Positions 1 to 9,152 are shown, numbered from the stretch's first letter. The stretch: 15,142 nucleotides of DNA from Ectopseudomonas composti (GCA_946886245.1 CAMPIF010000046.1:1-15142), one strand, 5' to 3'. Notes: generated by a model not told the origin, from the sequence alone. A program made the numbers and translations.

Positions 1-57
1 GCCCGTATGCAATCCGGGGAAATGGGCGGCGCTATTCCCGGATTTCATCCGGGCTAC
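1..57. repeat. Inverted pair of REP-like repeats
   Basis: Two related palindromic units face each other. The left unit (about 1-19, plus strand) reads CCCGTATGCAATCCGGG. The right unit, read on the minus strand from 57 to 37, is GTAGCCCGGATGAAATCCGGG, with a perfect 7 bp stem (37-43 with 47-53) and a 3 nt loop. The 17 nt between them are GC-rich with no other signal. A GTAG head plus a short imperfect hairpin, paired in opposite orientation, is the known form of Pseudomonas REP/REPIN elements. Any GTAG head of the left unit would lie outside the window. The right unit could also act as the 3' hairpin of queG mRNA, but no T-tract follows it on the minus strand. The family assignment is from memory of such sequences, not a search. 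Confidence 0.65.
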
Positions 58-1118
58 AGGGCGCCGTGCCGCTCCAGCGCCCACTCGACATGCTCGCGCA
101 CCAGCGGCGATGGATGATCGCGACGCGCCTCCAGGGCCTGTAGCACCGGGATGGTCGAGGGCGCATTGCCCAGGCCGACCGCCAGGTTGCGCAGCCAGCG
201 CTCGTAGCCGGCACGGCGTAGCGGCGAGCCTTCGGTGCGGCTGAGAAACTCCTCTTCCGTCCACATGAAAAGCTCGGCCAGGCCGCTGTTGTCCAGGCCG
301 TGGCGCGGCTGGAAGTCGCTCTGCTCGGTGGGGCGGGCGAAGCGATTCCAGGGGCAGACGATCTGGCAGTCGTCGCAGCCGAACACCCGGTTTCCGATGG
401 GCGCACGCAGCTCCTCCGGAATGGAGCCTTTCAGTTCGATGGTCAGGTAGGAGATGCAGCGCCTGGCATCCAGCACGTAGGGGCCGGTGAAGGCCGCAGT
501 GGGGCAGATATCCATGCACGCGCTGCAGCGTCCGCAATGCTCGCTGCCGTGTGGGGCATCCACCGGCAGTGGCAGGTCGACGAACAGTTCGCCGAGAAAG
601 AAATAGCTGCCGGCCTTGCGGTTGAGCACCAGGGTGTTCTTGCCGATCCAGCCGAGCCCGGCCTTCTCGGCGATGGCCTTTTCCAGCACCGGGGCGCTGT
701 CGACGAAGGCGCGGTAGCCGAACGGGCCGATTTGCTGCTGGATGCGTTCGGCCAGTTGTTGCAGGCGCTTGCGGATCAGCTTGTGATAGTCGCGGCCCAG
801 GGCGTAGCGCGACACGTAGGCCTGCTCCGGTTCCTTCAGGCGCTGGGCCATCTGCGTATCGCCAGGTAGATAGTCCATGCGCAGCGACACCACGCGCAGG
901 GTGCCGGGCACCAGTTCGTCCGGGTGTGAGCGCTTGCTGCCATGAGCGGCCATGTACTCCATCTCGCCCTGGTAGCCGGCCGCCAGCCAGCGCTGCAGGT
1001 GCGCTTCGTGTTCGCCCAGCTCGACATCGGTAATACCGACCTGCTGGAAGCCCAGCTCGCGTCCCCAGTCCTTGATGGACAGGGCCAGGGCGTTGAGGTC
1101 GAGGGTTTGGTCGGACAT
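54..1118 (-). CDS. queG: Epoxyqueuosine reductase QueG
   Basis: Cytosolic cobalamin-dependent iron-sulfur enzyme that reduces epoxyqueuosine to queuosine at tRNA position 34, the last step of queuosine synthesis. The 354-residue product has the usual family length. Visible features are the N-terminal catalytic part with FVDSAPVLEK (Asp140, the expected general acid), a ferredoxin-type 2x[4Fe-4S] module with C195-C198-C201-C205P, C221 and C248-C251-C255P (FGCDDCQIVCPWN), and a helical, HEAT-like C-terminus. I chose the ATG at 1118 (MSDQTLDLNALAL). An in-frame ATG at 1184 adds 22 unconserved-looking residues and would run into the divergent nnr gene. The gene is divergent from nnr, as yjeS is from yjeF in E. 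coli. The stop codon TAG (56-54) lies inside the GTAG head of a REP-like repeat, so the repeat defines the C-terminus. Confidence 0.95.
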   Translation of the reverse strand: MSDQTLDLNALALSIKDWGRELGFQQVGITDVELGEHEAHLQRWLAAGYQGEMEYMAAHGSKRSHPDELVPGTLRVVSLRMDYLPGDTQMAQRLKEPEQAYVSRYALGRDYHKLIRKRLQQLAERIQQQIGPFGYRAFVDSAPVLEKAIAEKAGLGWIGKNTLVLNRKAGSYFFLGELFVDLPLPVDAPHGSEHCGRCSACMDICPTAAFTGPYVLDARRCISYLTIELKGSIPEELRAPIGNRVFGCDDCQIVCPWNRFARPTEQSDFQPRHGLDNSGLAELFMWTEEEFLSRTEGSPLRRAGYERWLRNLAVGLGNAPSTIPVLQALEARRDHPSPLVREHVEWALERHGAL

Positions 1119-1144
1119 GGGCGGGCGCAGGCGATGGACGTAGG

Positions 1145-1150
1145 TATAAT
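1145..1150 (+). promoter_or_regulatory. Candidate -10 box for nnr operon
   Basis: A perfect TATAAT lies in the 60 bp gap between the divergent queG and nnr starts, 28 nt before the nnr ATG, in otherwise GC-rich sequence. A transcript would begin near 1157 and have a leader of about 20 nt. No good -35 box is found 16-18 nt upstream and there is no TGn extension, so strength and factor dependence are unknown. It is a plausible start point for the nnr-tsaE-amiB-mutL run. Confidence 0.5.
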
Positions 1151-1178
1151 TCTGCCAGACATCCGTCGCGAGCGAGCC

Positions 1179-2678
1179 ATGCATTCACTATCCGCCTCTT
1201 TACCGTTGAGCTTGCACAGTGCCGAACAGGTGCGTGCGCTGGATGCGCAGTTGATCGCCGCCGGCACCCCGGGCTTCGAACTGATGCAGCGCGCCGCCCA
1301 CGCAGCCTGGCGCGCCCTGCGCAGGCGCTGGCCGGATACCGGCGAACTGACCGTGCTGGCCGGGCGTGGCAACAATGCCGGTGACGGCTACCTGATTGCC
1401 GCCCTGGCCCTGCGTGCCGGTTGGCGCGTGCGGGTGCTGGCGGTGGGCGAGCCCGCTGCTCTGAGTGGTGACGCAGCTCAGGCCTGCGCCGAGGCGCGAA
1501 GTGCGGGCGTGGATGTTTTGCCTTGGAGCGAGTGCGCGCCCTTGGCCGGTGTGGTGGTCGATGCGCTGCTCGGCACGGGCCTGGCGGGTGCGGTGCGTGA
1601 ACCCTATGCCCAGGCGATCCGTATGCTAAACCAGAGCGGTTTGCCGGTGCTGGCGGTGGATATTCCCTCAGGTTTGCACGCCGACAGCGGCGCACGTCTC
1701 GGTGTGGCAGTGCGCGCCGATCTGACCCTGACCTTCATCGCCCTCAAGCTCGGCCTGCTGACGGGCGTTGGCCCGGAGCTGTGCGGCGAGCTGCAGTTCG
1801 ACGATCTGCAAGGCGATGCCCGGCTATTGGCCCAGGCGCCCAGCGTGGCGCAGCGTCTCGATCCGGCCAATCTGCCGCGCCTTGCGGCGCGCTCGCCGGT
1901 GGCGCACAAGGGGCAGTTCGGCCACCTGCTGGTGATCGGTGGCGATCTGGGCATGGGTGGCGCCGCGCTGCTCTGTGCCGACAGTGCCCTGCGTGCCGGC
2001 GCCGGCCTGGTGTCACTGGCGACGCGGGGCGAGCATGTCGCGGCTGCGTTGATGCGTCGGCCTGAAATCATGTGTGCGGCGGTGGCTTCGGCCAATCAGC
2101 TGCTGGCACTGAGCGGGCGCGCCGATGTCTGCGTGGCAGGGCCTGGCCTGGGTCAGGGTGCCTGGTCGCGCAGTTTGCTGTCTGGCGTCAGCGGTCTCGA
2201 TGCGCCTCAGGTCTGGGATGCCGATGCGTTGAATCTGCTGGCTGCCGGGCAGGTCGCCGCGCCTCGCCAGGGCGTGCTTACACCGCATCCGGGCGAAGCG
2301 GCGCGTTTGCTGGGCATCGATACCGCCGCCGTGCAGGCTGATCGGCCGGCTGCAGCGCGGGCCCTGGCGCAACGTTTTGGTCTGGTGGTGGTGCTCAAGG
2401 GTGCCGGCAGCCTGGTCGCTGCACCGGATGGGCGTCTGGCGCTGTGTGATCGCGGCCATCCGGCGATGGCGGGTGCGGGGTTGGGAGATGTCCTGGCAGG
2501 GTTGATCGGTGCGCTGCTGGCGCAAGGCATGGCGGCTTATGATGCGGCCTGCCTGTCGGTATGGCTGCACGCGCGGGCTGGAGAGGTGCTGGCGGCGCAG
2601 GGGCGCGGGCTGGCTGCCGGTGATCTGCCCTGCACCATTCGTCAGTTATTGGAGGAGTTGAGTCCGTGTGTGAAGTGA
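1179..2678 (+). CDS. nnr: Bifunctional NAD(P)HX epimerase / dehydratase
   Basis: Metabolite-repair enzyme. The N-terminal YjeF_N half epimerises R- and S-NAD(P)HX, and the C-terminal carbohydrate-kinase-like half dehydrates S-NAD(P)HX to NAD(P)H using ADP. The 499-residue length fits the fused bacterial form. N-terminal domain (about 12-210): GRGNNAGDG at 62-70, VDALLGTGL at 128-135 and AVDIPSGLHAD at 159-169. C-terminal domain (about 235-495): HKGQFGH from 243, GPGLG at 321-325, DADALNLL at 347-354, TPHPGE at 368-373, KGAG at 407-410 and GAGLGD with the expected catalytic Asp437. I took ATG 1179 because an upstream in-frame ATG at 1134 spans the TATAAT box. The Shine-Dalgarno is weak (GCGAG). 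It is the first gene of the plus-strand run, and its last 13 nt overlap tsaE. Confidence 0.95.
   Translation: MHSLSASLPLSLHSAEQVRALDAQLIAAGTPGFELMQRAAHAAWRALRRRWPDTGELTVLAGRGNNAGDGYLIAALALRAGWRVRVLAVGEPAALSGDAAQACAEARSAGVDVLPWSECAPLAGVVVDALLGTGLAGAVREPYAQAIRMLNQSGLPVLAVDIPSGLHADSGARLGVAVRADLTLTFIALKLGLLTGVGPELCGELQFDDLQGDARLLAQAPSVAQRLDPANLPRLAARSPVAHKGQFGHLLVIGGDLGMGGAALLCADSALRAGAGLVSLATRGEHVAAALMRRPEIMCAAVASANQLLALSGRADVCVAGPGLGQGAWSRSLLSGVSGLDAPQVWDADALNLLAAGQVAAPRQGVLTPHPGEAARLLGIDTAAVQADRPAAARALAQRFGLVVVLKGAGSLVAAPDGRLALCDRGHPAMAGAGLGDVLAGLIGALLAQGMAAYDAACLSVWLHARAGEVLAAQGRGLAAGDLPCTIRQLLEELSPCVK
2651..2657 (+). promoter_or_regulatory. Shine-Dalgarno GGAGGAG for tsaE
   Basis: A near-perfect ribosome binding site inside the 3' end of nnr, 8 nt before the GTG at 2666. 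It decides the tsaE start and shows that translation can begin before nnr translation ends. Confidence 0.8.
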
Positions 2679-3133
2679 AACTCGAAGCGGCCGATGAAGC
2701 GGCGATGCTGGCCTTGGGCGCACGGCTCGCCGAAGTCAGTGGTGGCCTGGGCATCATCTATCTGCATGGCGATCTGGGCGCCGGCAAGACCACCCTCTCA
2801 CGTGGCATCCTGCGCGGCCTGGGCCATGCTGGCGCGGTCAAGAGCCCGACCTTTACCCTGGTCGAGCCCTACGAGATTGGCGACGTTCGGGCCTTTCATT
2901 TCGATCTTTATCGTCTGGTCGATCCAGAGGAGCTGGAGTTTCTCGGCATCCGTGATTACTTCGAAGGGGATGCCTTGTGCCTGATCGAATGGCCGCAGCG
3001 TGGCGCGGGCGTTTTGCCAAAGCCCGACCTGGACATTACCATTAGCTCCCAAGCGGGCGGCCGTTCGCTGTTGCTGCAGGGGCATGGGGCGCGAGGGGAG
3101 GCCTGGTGCAAGGTCCTGAGCGGCAATGAATGA
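2666..3133 (+). CDS. tsaE: tRNA t6A synthesis ATPase TsaE
   Basis: Small ATPase that works with TsaB and TsaD to make N6-threonylcarbamoyladenosine at position 37 of ANN-decoding tRNAs. It is cytosolic and usually essential in gammaproteobacteria. The 155-residue product has the family length. It shows a Walker A loop GDLGAGKTT (35-43), the switch-like SPTFTLVEPY (60-69), HFDLYRL (78-84) and a Walker B-like LIEWP (106-110). The start is GTG at 2666, supported by GGAGGAG at 2651-2657. This places the start 13 nt inside nnr, in a different frame, implying translational coupling. A start further in would remove the first beta strand. amiB follows 10 nt after the stop. Confidence 0.95.
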   Translation: MCEVKLEAADEAAMLALGARLAEVSGGLGIIYLHGDLGAGKTTLSRGILRGLGHAGAVKSPTFTLVEPYEIGDVRAFHFDLYRLVDPEELEFLGIRDYFEGDALCLIEWPQRGAGVLPKPDLDITISSQAGGRSLLLQGHGARGEAWCKVLSGNE

Positions 3134-3143
3134 ATAAGAAACG

Positions 3144-4571
3144 ATGGGGTTGGTTATGCGCATAGGCGCGCTGGTTACCGCTGTGGGGGTGTTGTTGGCG
3201 GCCCTGGCTGCCGAGGCCCTGGCTGCCTCCGATATACGGAGCGTGCGCCTGTGGCGTGCCCCGGACAATACCCGTCTGGTCTTCGATCTGTCTGGCCCGG
3301 TGCAGCACAGCGTGTTCACCCTGGCCGCACCTGATCGCATCGTTATCGACGTCAGTGGCGCCAAGTTGGCTACCAGTCTCGAGCAGCTTTCGCTCGCTAA
3401 CACCCCGATCACCGGCGTGCGCTCGGCCCAGCGCAGTGCTGATGACCTGCGCGTGGTCATCGACCTGTCGGCACCGGTTTCGCCCAAGAGCTTCACCCTG
3501 GCGCCCAATCAGCAGTATGGCCATCGCCTGGTGGTCGATCTGTTCGATCAGGGCAGTGCCCCGCCCGCCACGCAGGCGCCCAGCATTGCCTCTGGCGCAC
3601 CTCCTGTGCCGGTCACGCCGACCCAGCCGCCGCCGAAGTTGACACCCGTGCCCAATGGCAAGCGCGATATCGTCGTCGCCATCGATGCAGGTCATGGTGG
3701 CGAGGACCCGGGCGCGCTTTCGCCGGTCAAGGGGCAGTACGAAAAGCACGTGACCCTGGCCATTTCCAAGGAGTTGCAGCGGCAGATCAATGCCGAGAAG
3801 GGCTTCCGTGCCGAGCTTGTGCGCACCGGCGACTATTTCATCCCGCTGCGTAAACGCACCGAGATCGCGCGCAAGAAAGGTGCCGATCTGTTCGTGTCCA
3901 TTCATGCCGACGCGGCGCCGCGCGCCTCGGCGTTCGGCGCTTCGGTCTATGCCCTGTCCGAACGTGGTGCCACGTCCGAGACCGCGCGCTGGCTGGCCGA
4001 CGCCGAGAACCAGTCCGACCTGATTGGTGGCGCCGGCAATGTCAGTCTCGACGACAAGGACAAGATGCTCGCCGGCGTGTTGCTGGACCTGTCGATGACC
4101 GCTTCGCTGTCCTCCAGCCTCAATGTCGGGCAGAAGGTGCTGTCGAACATGGGTGGCATCACCCCGCTGCACAAACGCCGCGTCGAACAGGCAGGCTTCA
4201 TGGTGCTGAAATCGCCGGATATTCCCTCGATCCTGGTGGAAACCGGCTTCATCTCCAATCCCAACGAAGCCAAGAAACTGCATAGCGCCAGCCATCAGCA
4301 GGCACTGGCGCGTTCGATCACCTCCGGGGTCAAGCAGTTCTTCCATGAAAATCCACCGCCTGGCACTTACGTTGCCTGGCTGCGTGACGAAGGCAAGATC
4401 GCTGCTGGCCCGCGCGAACATGTGGTGTCGCGGGGCGAGAGCCTGGCGCTGATCGCCCAGCGTTACCAGATCAGCCTCGCGTCCCTGCGCAGTGCGAACA
4501 AGCTCAAGGGTGACGTGATCAAGGTCGGCCAGACATTGCAGATACCCGCCACAGCGCTGGCAGCCCAGTAG
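3144..4571 (+). CDS. amiB: N-acetylmuramoyl-L-alanine amidase AmiB
   Basis: Periplasmic zinc amidase that cuts the bond between N-acetylmuramic acid and L-alanine in murein, needed for daughter-cell separation. Of the 475 residues, 1-28 form a signal peptide (hydrophobic core about 8-22, AEALA then ASD). An AMIN septal-targeting domain spans about 31-134, a Pro/Ala/Thr-rich linker 137-172, an Amidase_3 domain about 176-399, and a LysM murein-binding domain about 425-468. Expected zinc ligands and catalytic residues are His184 ([10 protein letters not shown]), Glu200 (YEKHVTLA), His254 (SIHADA) and Glu366 (VETGFISN). An inserted helical stretch (about 290-335) corresponds to the autoinhibitory segment released by EnvC/NlpD-type activators in the family. 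The start is ATG 3144; ATG 3156 (MRIGALV) is an equally plausible alternative that leaves a normal signal peptide. The last base of the stop is the first base of mutL. Confidence 0.95.
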   Translation: MGLVMRIGALVTAVGVLLAALAAEALAASDIRSVRLWRAPDNTRLVFDLSGPVQHSVFTLAAPDRIVIDVSGAKLATSLEQLSLANTPITGVRSAQRSADDLRVVIDLSAPVSPKSFTLAPNQQYGHRLVVDLFDQGSAPPATQAPSIASGAPPVPVTPTQPPPKLTPVPNGKRDIVVAIDAGHGGEDPGALSPVKGQYEKHVTLAISKELQRQINAEKGFRAELVRTGDYFIPLRKRTEIARKKGADLFVSIHADAAPRASAFGASVYALSERGATSETARWLADAENQSDLIGGAGNVSLDDKDKMLAGVLLDLSMTASLSSSLNVGQKVLSNMGGITPLHKRRVEQAGFMVLKSPDIPSILVETGFISNPNEAKKLHSASHQQALARSITSGVKQFFHENPPPGTYVAWLRDEGKIAAGPREHVVSRGESLALIAQRYQISLASLRSANKLKGDVIKVGQTLQIPATALAAQ

Positions 4572-6451
4572 TGAGTGTCATGTCCCGTATTCATTTGCTC
4601 AGCCCGCGCCTGGCCAACCAGATCGCCGCGGGCGAGGTGGTCGAGCGCCCGGCTTCGGTCGCCAAGGAACTGCTGGAAAACAGCCTGGATTCTGGTGCCC
4701 GGCGCATCGATGTCGAGGTCGAGCAGGGTGGCGTCAAGTTGCTCAAGGTGCGCGACGACGGTGGCGGTATCGCCCCGGACGACCTGCCCCTGGCGCTGGC
4801 GCGCCATGCCACCAGCAAGATTCGTGAGCTGGAAGATCTCGAGGCGGTGCTCAGCATGGGCTTTCGCGGCGAGGCGCTGGCGTCGATCAGCTCGGTATCG
4901 CGCCTGACGCTGACCTCGCGTACCGCCGGCGCCGACCAGGCCTGGCAGGTGGAAACCGAAGGCCGCGACATGGAGCCACGCGTGCAGCCTGCCGCGCATC
5001 CAGTCGGCACCTCGGTGGAAGTACGCGATCTGTTCTTCAATACCCCGGCGCGGCGCAAGTTCCTGCGGGCGGAGAAGACCGAGTTCGATCATCTGCAGGA
5101 GGTGATCAAGCGCCTGGCGCTGGCGCGCTTCGATGTGGCTTTCCACCTGCGGCACAACGGCAAGACGGTGTTTGCCCTGCACGAGGCAGGTGACGAAATC
5201 AGCCGTGCGCGCCGCGTCGCGTCTGTCTGCGGGCCGGCTTTTCTGGAGCAGGCGCTGCCAATCGAGATCGAGCGCAGTGGTCTGCGCTTGTGGGGTTGGG
5301 TCGGCTTGCCGACCTTCTCCCGCAGTCAGGCGGATCTGCAGTATTTCTACGTCAATGGGCGCATGGTGCGCGACAAGCTGGTGGCCCATGCGGTGCGCCA
5401 GGCCTATCGCGACGTGCTGTTCAATGGCCGTCACCCGACCTTCGTGCTGTTCCTGGAAATCGATCCGTCGACGGTGGACGTCAATGTTCACCCGACCAAA
5501 CACGAAGTGCGGTTCCGTGACAGCCGCATGGTCCATGACTTCCTCTACGGCACCCTGCATCGCGCCCTGGCCGATGTGCGCCCGGAGGATCAGGTGGCAG
5601 CGCCGGCGGCCGTATCGCCGATGATGCGCCCGAGCGGCCTGGCGGCCGGTGAGTTCGGCCCACAGGGCGAAATGGGCCTGGCGGCCAGCATTCTTGAAAG
5701 CCCGGCTCCCAGCGTGCAGCCGGCCTGGCGCGGCAGTGGCGCCGGATATCAGCAGCCCGCAGGCAACCCCGGCGTATCCACTGGCGAAGCCCAGGCCGCG
5801 TATCGCGAATACTTCTCGCCGTTGCCGAACGCTCAGGCTCAGCCCATGCCGCAGGAGCAGGGCGACATTCCACCACTGGGTTACGCCATGGCGCAGCTCA
5901 AAGGCGTCTACATCCTCGCCGAAAACGCCCAGGGCCTGGTGGTGGTGGACATGCACGCCGCGCACGAGCGCATCACTTACGAGCGTCTGAAGCACGCCAT
6001 GGCCAGTGAAGGCTTGCGCGGCCAGCCGCTGCTGGTGCCTGAGTCCATCGCGCTCAGCCAGCGCGAAGCCGATTGCGCCGAGGAGCATGGCGAGTGGTTC
6101 CAGCGCCTGGGCTTCGAGCTGCAGCGCCTGGGTGAGGAAACCCTGGCGATTCGCCAGATTCCGGCGTTGCTCAAGCAGGCTGAGGCCACCCAACTGGTGC
6201 GTGACGTGCTGGCCGATCTGCTCGAGTACGGCACCAGCGACCGCATCCAGGCGCATCTCAACGAGCTGCTGGCGACCATGGCTTGCCATGGCGCGGTGCG
6301 CGCCAATCGGCGCCTGACCATTCCCGAGATGAACGCTCTGCTGCGGGATATGGAGCAGACCGAGCGCAGCGGCCAGTGCAACCACGGGCGCCCGACCTGG
6401 ACGCAACTGAGTATGGATCAGCTCGACAAGTTGTTCATGCGTGGTCAGTAA
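4571..6451 (+). CDS. mutL: DNA mismatch repair protein MutL
   Basis: GHKL ATPase that links MutS mismatch recognition to strand incision and removal. It has 626 residues. The N-terminal ATPase carries Glu33 and Asn37 ([12 protein letters not shown]), RDDGGGI (61-67) and GFRGEAL (98-104); a transducer domain runs to about 335; a variable Pro/Gln/Ala-rich linker covers about 340-435; and a C-terminal dimerisation domain follows. The C-terminal domain contains [12 protein letters not shown] (460-471), matching the endonuclease motif DQHAx2Ex4E, together with ACHGA (571-575) and CNHGRP (603-608). It is therefore predicted to nick DNA itself, as in species without MutH. The GTG start at 4571 overlaps the amiB stop by 1 nt and gives MSVMSRI, which aligns with the N-termini I recall for other Pseudomonas MutL proteins. 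ATG 4580 is the alternative. Confidence 0.96.
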   Translation: MSVMSRIHLLSPRLANQIAAGEVVERPASVAKELLENSLDSGARRIDVEVEQGGVKLLKVRDDGGGIAPDDLPLALARHATSKIRELEDLEAVLSMGFRGEALASISSVSRLTLTSRTAGADQAWQVETEGRDMEPRVQPAAHPVGTSVEVRDLFFNTPARRKFLRAEKTEFDHLQEVIKRLALARFDVAFHLRHNGKTVFALHEAGDEISRARRVASVCGPAFLEQALPIEIERSGLRLWGWVGLPTFSRSQADLQYFYVNGRMVRDKLVAHAVRQAYRDVLFNGRHPTFVLFLEIDPSTVDVNVHPTKHEVRFRDSRMVHDFLYGTLHRALADVRPEDQVAAPAAVSPMMRPSGLAAGEFGPQGEMGLAASILESPAPSVQPAWRGSGAGYQQPAGNPGVSTGEAQAAYREYFSPLPNAQAQPMPQEQGDIPPLGYAMAQLKGVYILAENAQGLVVVDMHAAHERITYERLKHAMASEGLRGQPLLVPESIALSQREADCAEEHGEWFQRLGFELQRLGEETLAIRQIPALLKQAEATQLVRDVLADLLEYGTSDRIQAHLNELLATMACHGAVRANRRLTIPEMNALLRDMEQTERSGQCNHGRPTWTQLSMDQLDKLFMRGQ

Positions 6452-6504
6452 TTGAATGAAGCCCTGAGCCAGGGGCGCCCGTCTTCGTGTTTCGAGTCAT
6501 ACCG

Positions 6505-7476
6505 ATGTCTTCGCTTCCTCCTGCAATCTTCCTGATGGGCCCGACTGCCGCCGGCAAGACCGATTTGGCCCTGGAGCTTGCCCGGGTATTGCCGTGCGAT
6601 CTGATCAGCGTCGATTCGGCGCTGGTCTATCGCGGCATGGATATCGGCACGGCCAAGCCGGAGCGAGTCGTGCTGGACGCGTTTCCCCATGCGTTGATCG
6701 ATATTCGCGATCCGGCCGAGAGCTATTCGGCGGCCGAGTTTCGCGCCGATGCCCTGGCGGCCATGGCTGAGAGCGCTGCGCGTGGGCGTATTCCGCTGCT
6801 GGTGGGCGGCACCATGCTGTATTACAAGGCCTTGCTGGAAGGGCTGGCCGATATGCCTAGCGCCGATCCGGCCATCCGCGCCGAGCTGGAAGCAAGGGCT
6901 GCGGTCGAAGGGTGGGAGGCGCTGCATCGGGAGCTGGCTGAGGTCGATCCGCAGTCCGCCGCGCGCATCCATCCCAACGATCCGCAGCGTCTGACCCGGG
7001 CGCTCGAGGTCTATCGCGTGAGCGGCCAGAGCATGACCGAGCATCGTCTGCGCCAGGCTGCAGGAAATCCCGATGCGGGCACATCAGGCGCCGGGCAATT
7101 ACCCTATACTGTTGCTCAGCTTGCTATCGCACCAGCGCAGCGTCAGGTTTTACATGACCGCATCGCTCAACGATTTCGGGTGATGTTGGAACAGGGGTTC
7201 GTGGAAGAGGTCGAAGCCCTGCGTAGACGAAGTGACTTGCACGCGGGATTACCGTCTATACGGGCGGTGGGTTATCGCCAGGTATGGGAATACCTCGATG
7301 GCGAGCTGTCCCGGGACGATATGGTCGAGCGGGGCATCATCGCCACTCGGCAATTGGCCAAGCGTCAGTTCACCTGGCTACGCGGTTGGGAGAACTTGCA
7401 CTGGCTCGACAGCCTGGCCTGCGACAATCTGTCTCGCGCCTTGAAATACCTGGAAAGCGTCTCCATATTGAAATGA
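6505..7476 (+). CDS. miaA: tRNA dimethylallyltransferase MiaA
   Basis: Transfers a dimethylallyl group to N6 of A37 in tRNAs reading UNN codons, the first step to i6A/ms2i6A. The 323-residue length is normal. It has a P-loop GPTAAGKT (12-19), the catalytic-Asp strand [18 protein letters not shown] (about 35-52), [11 protein letters not shown] (69-79), [14 protein letters not shown] (from 101), and the tRNA-binding HPNDPQRL segment further on. I chose ATG 6505 ([13 protein letters not shown]), since homologues begin this way; an in-frame GTG at 6487 adds six residues. The Shine-Dalgarno is weak (CGAG). The gap after mutL is 53 nt and holds only an imperfect hairpin. A locally less GC-rich stretch at about 7085-7260 encodes a poorly conserved part and contains TATACT (7105-7110), a possible internal promoter element for hfq. 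Confidence 0.95.
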   Translation: MSSLPPAIFLMGPTAAGKTDLALELARVLPCDLISVDSALVYRGMDIGTAKPERVVLDAFPHALIDIRDPAESYSAAEFRADALAAMAESAARGRIPLLVGGTMLYYKALLEGLADMPSADPAIRAELEARAAVEGWEALHRELAEVDPQSAARIHPNDPQRLTRALEVYRVSGQSMTEHRLRQAAGNPDAGTSGAGQLPYTVAQLAIAPAQRQVLHDRIAQRFRVMLEQGFVEEVEALRRRSDLHAGLPSIRAVGYRQVWEYLDGELSRDDMVERGIIATRQLAKRQFTWLRGWENLHWLDSLACDNLSRALKYLESVSILK

Positions 7477-7520
7477 GACCTTGCCGCTGGTCGTCTATCC
7501 TTGGGGGTGGGACGGCCTGA

Positions 7521-7838
<318 letters not shown>

Positions 7839-7850
7839 TAGGGGGCTGCA

Positions 7851-9152
7851 TTGTTCTTCGAGCGTCATGAGGGCGGTGAGCGGGCCATCCTGGTTCATCT
7901 GGAAGGCCAAGACTCCGAGGCGAGCGAAGATCCCCAGGAGTTCCAGGAATTGGCCATGTCGGCAGGCGCTGACATGGTCGCTTTCTTTTGCGTGCCCAGC
8001 AGTCGTCTGACTGCCAAGTTCCTTATCGGCAGTGGCAAGGTCGAGGAGCTGCGCGATCAGGTCAAGGCCATCGAGGCCGATCTGGTCATCTTCAATCACA
8101 CCCTGACACCGAGCCAGGAGCGCAACCTTGAGCGCGCCTTCGAGTGTCGTGTGCTCGATCGCACCGGGTTGATCCTCGATATCTTCGCGCAGCGTGCGCG
8201 CACCCACGAAGGCAAGCTGCAGGTCGAGTTGGCTCAGCTCGATCACATGAGCACGCGCCTGGTGCGTGGCTGGACTCACCTCGAGCGGCAGAAGGGGGGT
8301 ATCGGCCTGCGTGGTCCGGGTGAAACCCAGCTGGAAACCGACCGCCGCTTGCTGCGTGTGCGCATTCGCCAGATCAAGCAGAAACTCGAGAAGGTGCGCA
8401 GTCAGCGCGAGCAGGCGCGCCGTGGGCGCAGGCGCGCGGATATCCCTTCGGTTTCCCTGGTGGGTTACACCAACGCGGGCAAGTCCACGCTGTTCAATGC
8501 GCTCACCACTTCCGAGGTCTACGCAGCTGACCAGCTGTTCGCCACGCTCGACCCGACCTTGCGTCGTCTGCAGCTCGACGACCTGGGTCCGATCGTGCTG
8601 GCCGATACCGTGGGTTTCATTCGTCACCTGCCGCACAAGCTGGTCGAGGCCTTCCGCGCTACGTTGGAAGAATCGAGCAACTCCGATCTGCTGCTGCACG
8701 TTATCGATGCCCATGAGCCCGAGCGTATGGCGCAGATCGAACAGGTGCAGAACGTGCTCAAGGAGATCGGTGCACACGAGTTGCCGATGCTCGAGGTATA
8801 CAACAAGCTGGATTTGTTGGATGGTGTCGAGCCGCAGATCCAGCGCGATGCTGATGGCAAGCCGCTGCGCGTCTGGTTGTCGGCCCGCGAGGGGCGTGGT
8901 CTCGAGCTGTTGCGTCAAGCGGTGGCGGAACTGCTGGGCGAAGATCTGTTCGTCGCCACGCTGCAGTTGCCGCAACGTCTGGGGCGACTGCGTGCGCAGT
9001 TCTTCGCGCTGGGAGCGGTGCAGAGCGAAGAGCATGATGAGTTGGGGCGCAGCCTGCTGGCGGTACGTTTGCCGCGAGTCGAGCTCAATCGCCTGGTGAG
9101 TCGCGAGGGTTTGGAGCCTCAAGCCTTCATCGAACAACATACTTTGCAATAA
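7851..9152 (+). CDS. hflX: Ribosome-associated GTPase HflX
   Basis: GTPase that binds the 50S subunit and splits stalled or heat-stressed ribosomes. It has 433 residues. The N-terminal nucleotide-binding HflX domain covers about 1-150. The glycine-rich linker GLRGPGETQLETDRR lies at 152-166, followed by a coiled coil to about 195. The G domain from about 198 has G1 GYTNAGKS (205-212), G2 around ATLDPT (231-236), G3 DTVGF (252-256), G4 NKLD (318-321) and G5 SAREG shortly after. The start is a rare TTG at 7851 with AGGGGG at 7840-7845; it gives MFFERHEGGERAI, matching the N-terminus I recall for pseudomonad HflX. The next in-frame ATG is at about residue 36 and would delete the first conserved strand. 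The gene lies 12 nt after hfq and 97 nt before hflK. Confidence 0.95.
   Translation: MFFERHEGGERAILVHLEGQDSEASEDPQEFQELAMSAGADMVAFFCVPSSRLTAKFLIGSGKVEELRDQVKAIEADLVIFNHTLTPSQERNLERAFECRVLDRTGLILDIFAQRARTHEGKLQVELAQLDHMSTRLVRGWTHLERQKGGIGLRGPGETQLETDRRLLRVRIRQIKQKLEKVRSQREQARRGRRRADIPSVSLVGYTNAGKSTLFNALTTSEVYAADQLFATLDPTLRRLQLDDLGPIVLADTVGFIRHLPHKLVEAFRATLEESSNSDLLLHVIDAHEPERMAQIEQVQNVLKEIGAHELPMLEVYNKLDLLDGVEPQIQRDADGKPLRVWLSAREGRGLELLRQAVAELLGEDLFVATLQLPQRLGRLRAQFFALGAVQSEEHDELGRSLLAVRLPRVELNRLVSREGLEPQAFIEQHTLQ

Noticed and set aside
942..1178. N-terminal extension of nnr into the queG region
   Set aside because: It is antisense to the queG start and passes through the TATAAT box; the conserved NnrE domain begins after ATG 1179.
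4463..6406. 647-codon open frame on the minus strand, antisense to mutL
   Set aside because: It mirrors the GC-rich codon bias of mutL, has no Shine-Dalgarno or recognisable domain, and is rich in Arg/His/Gln as expected of a reverse-strand shadow. mutL motifs are intact on the other strand.
6461..6476. Possible terminator between mutL and miaA
   Set aside because: GCCCTG/CAGGGGC pairs only with a bulge and has no T-tract; miaA is most likely co-transcribed with mutL.
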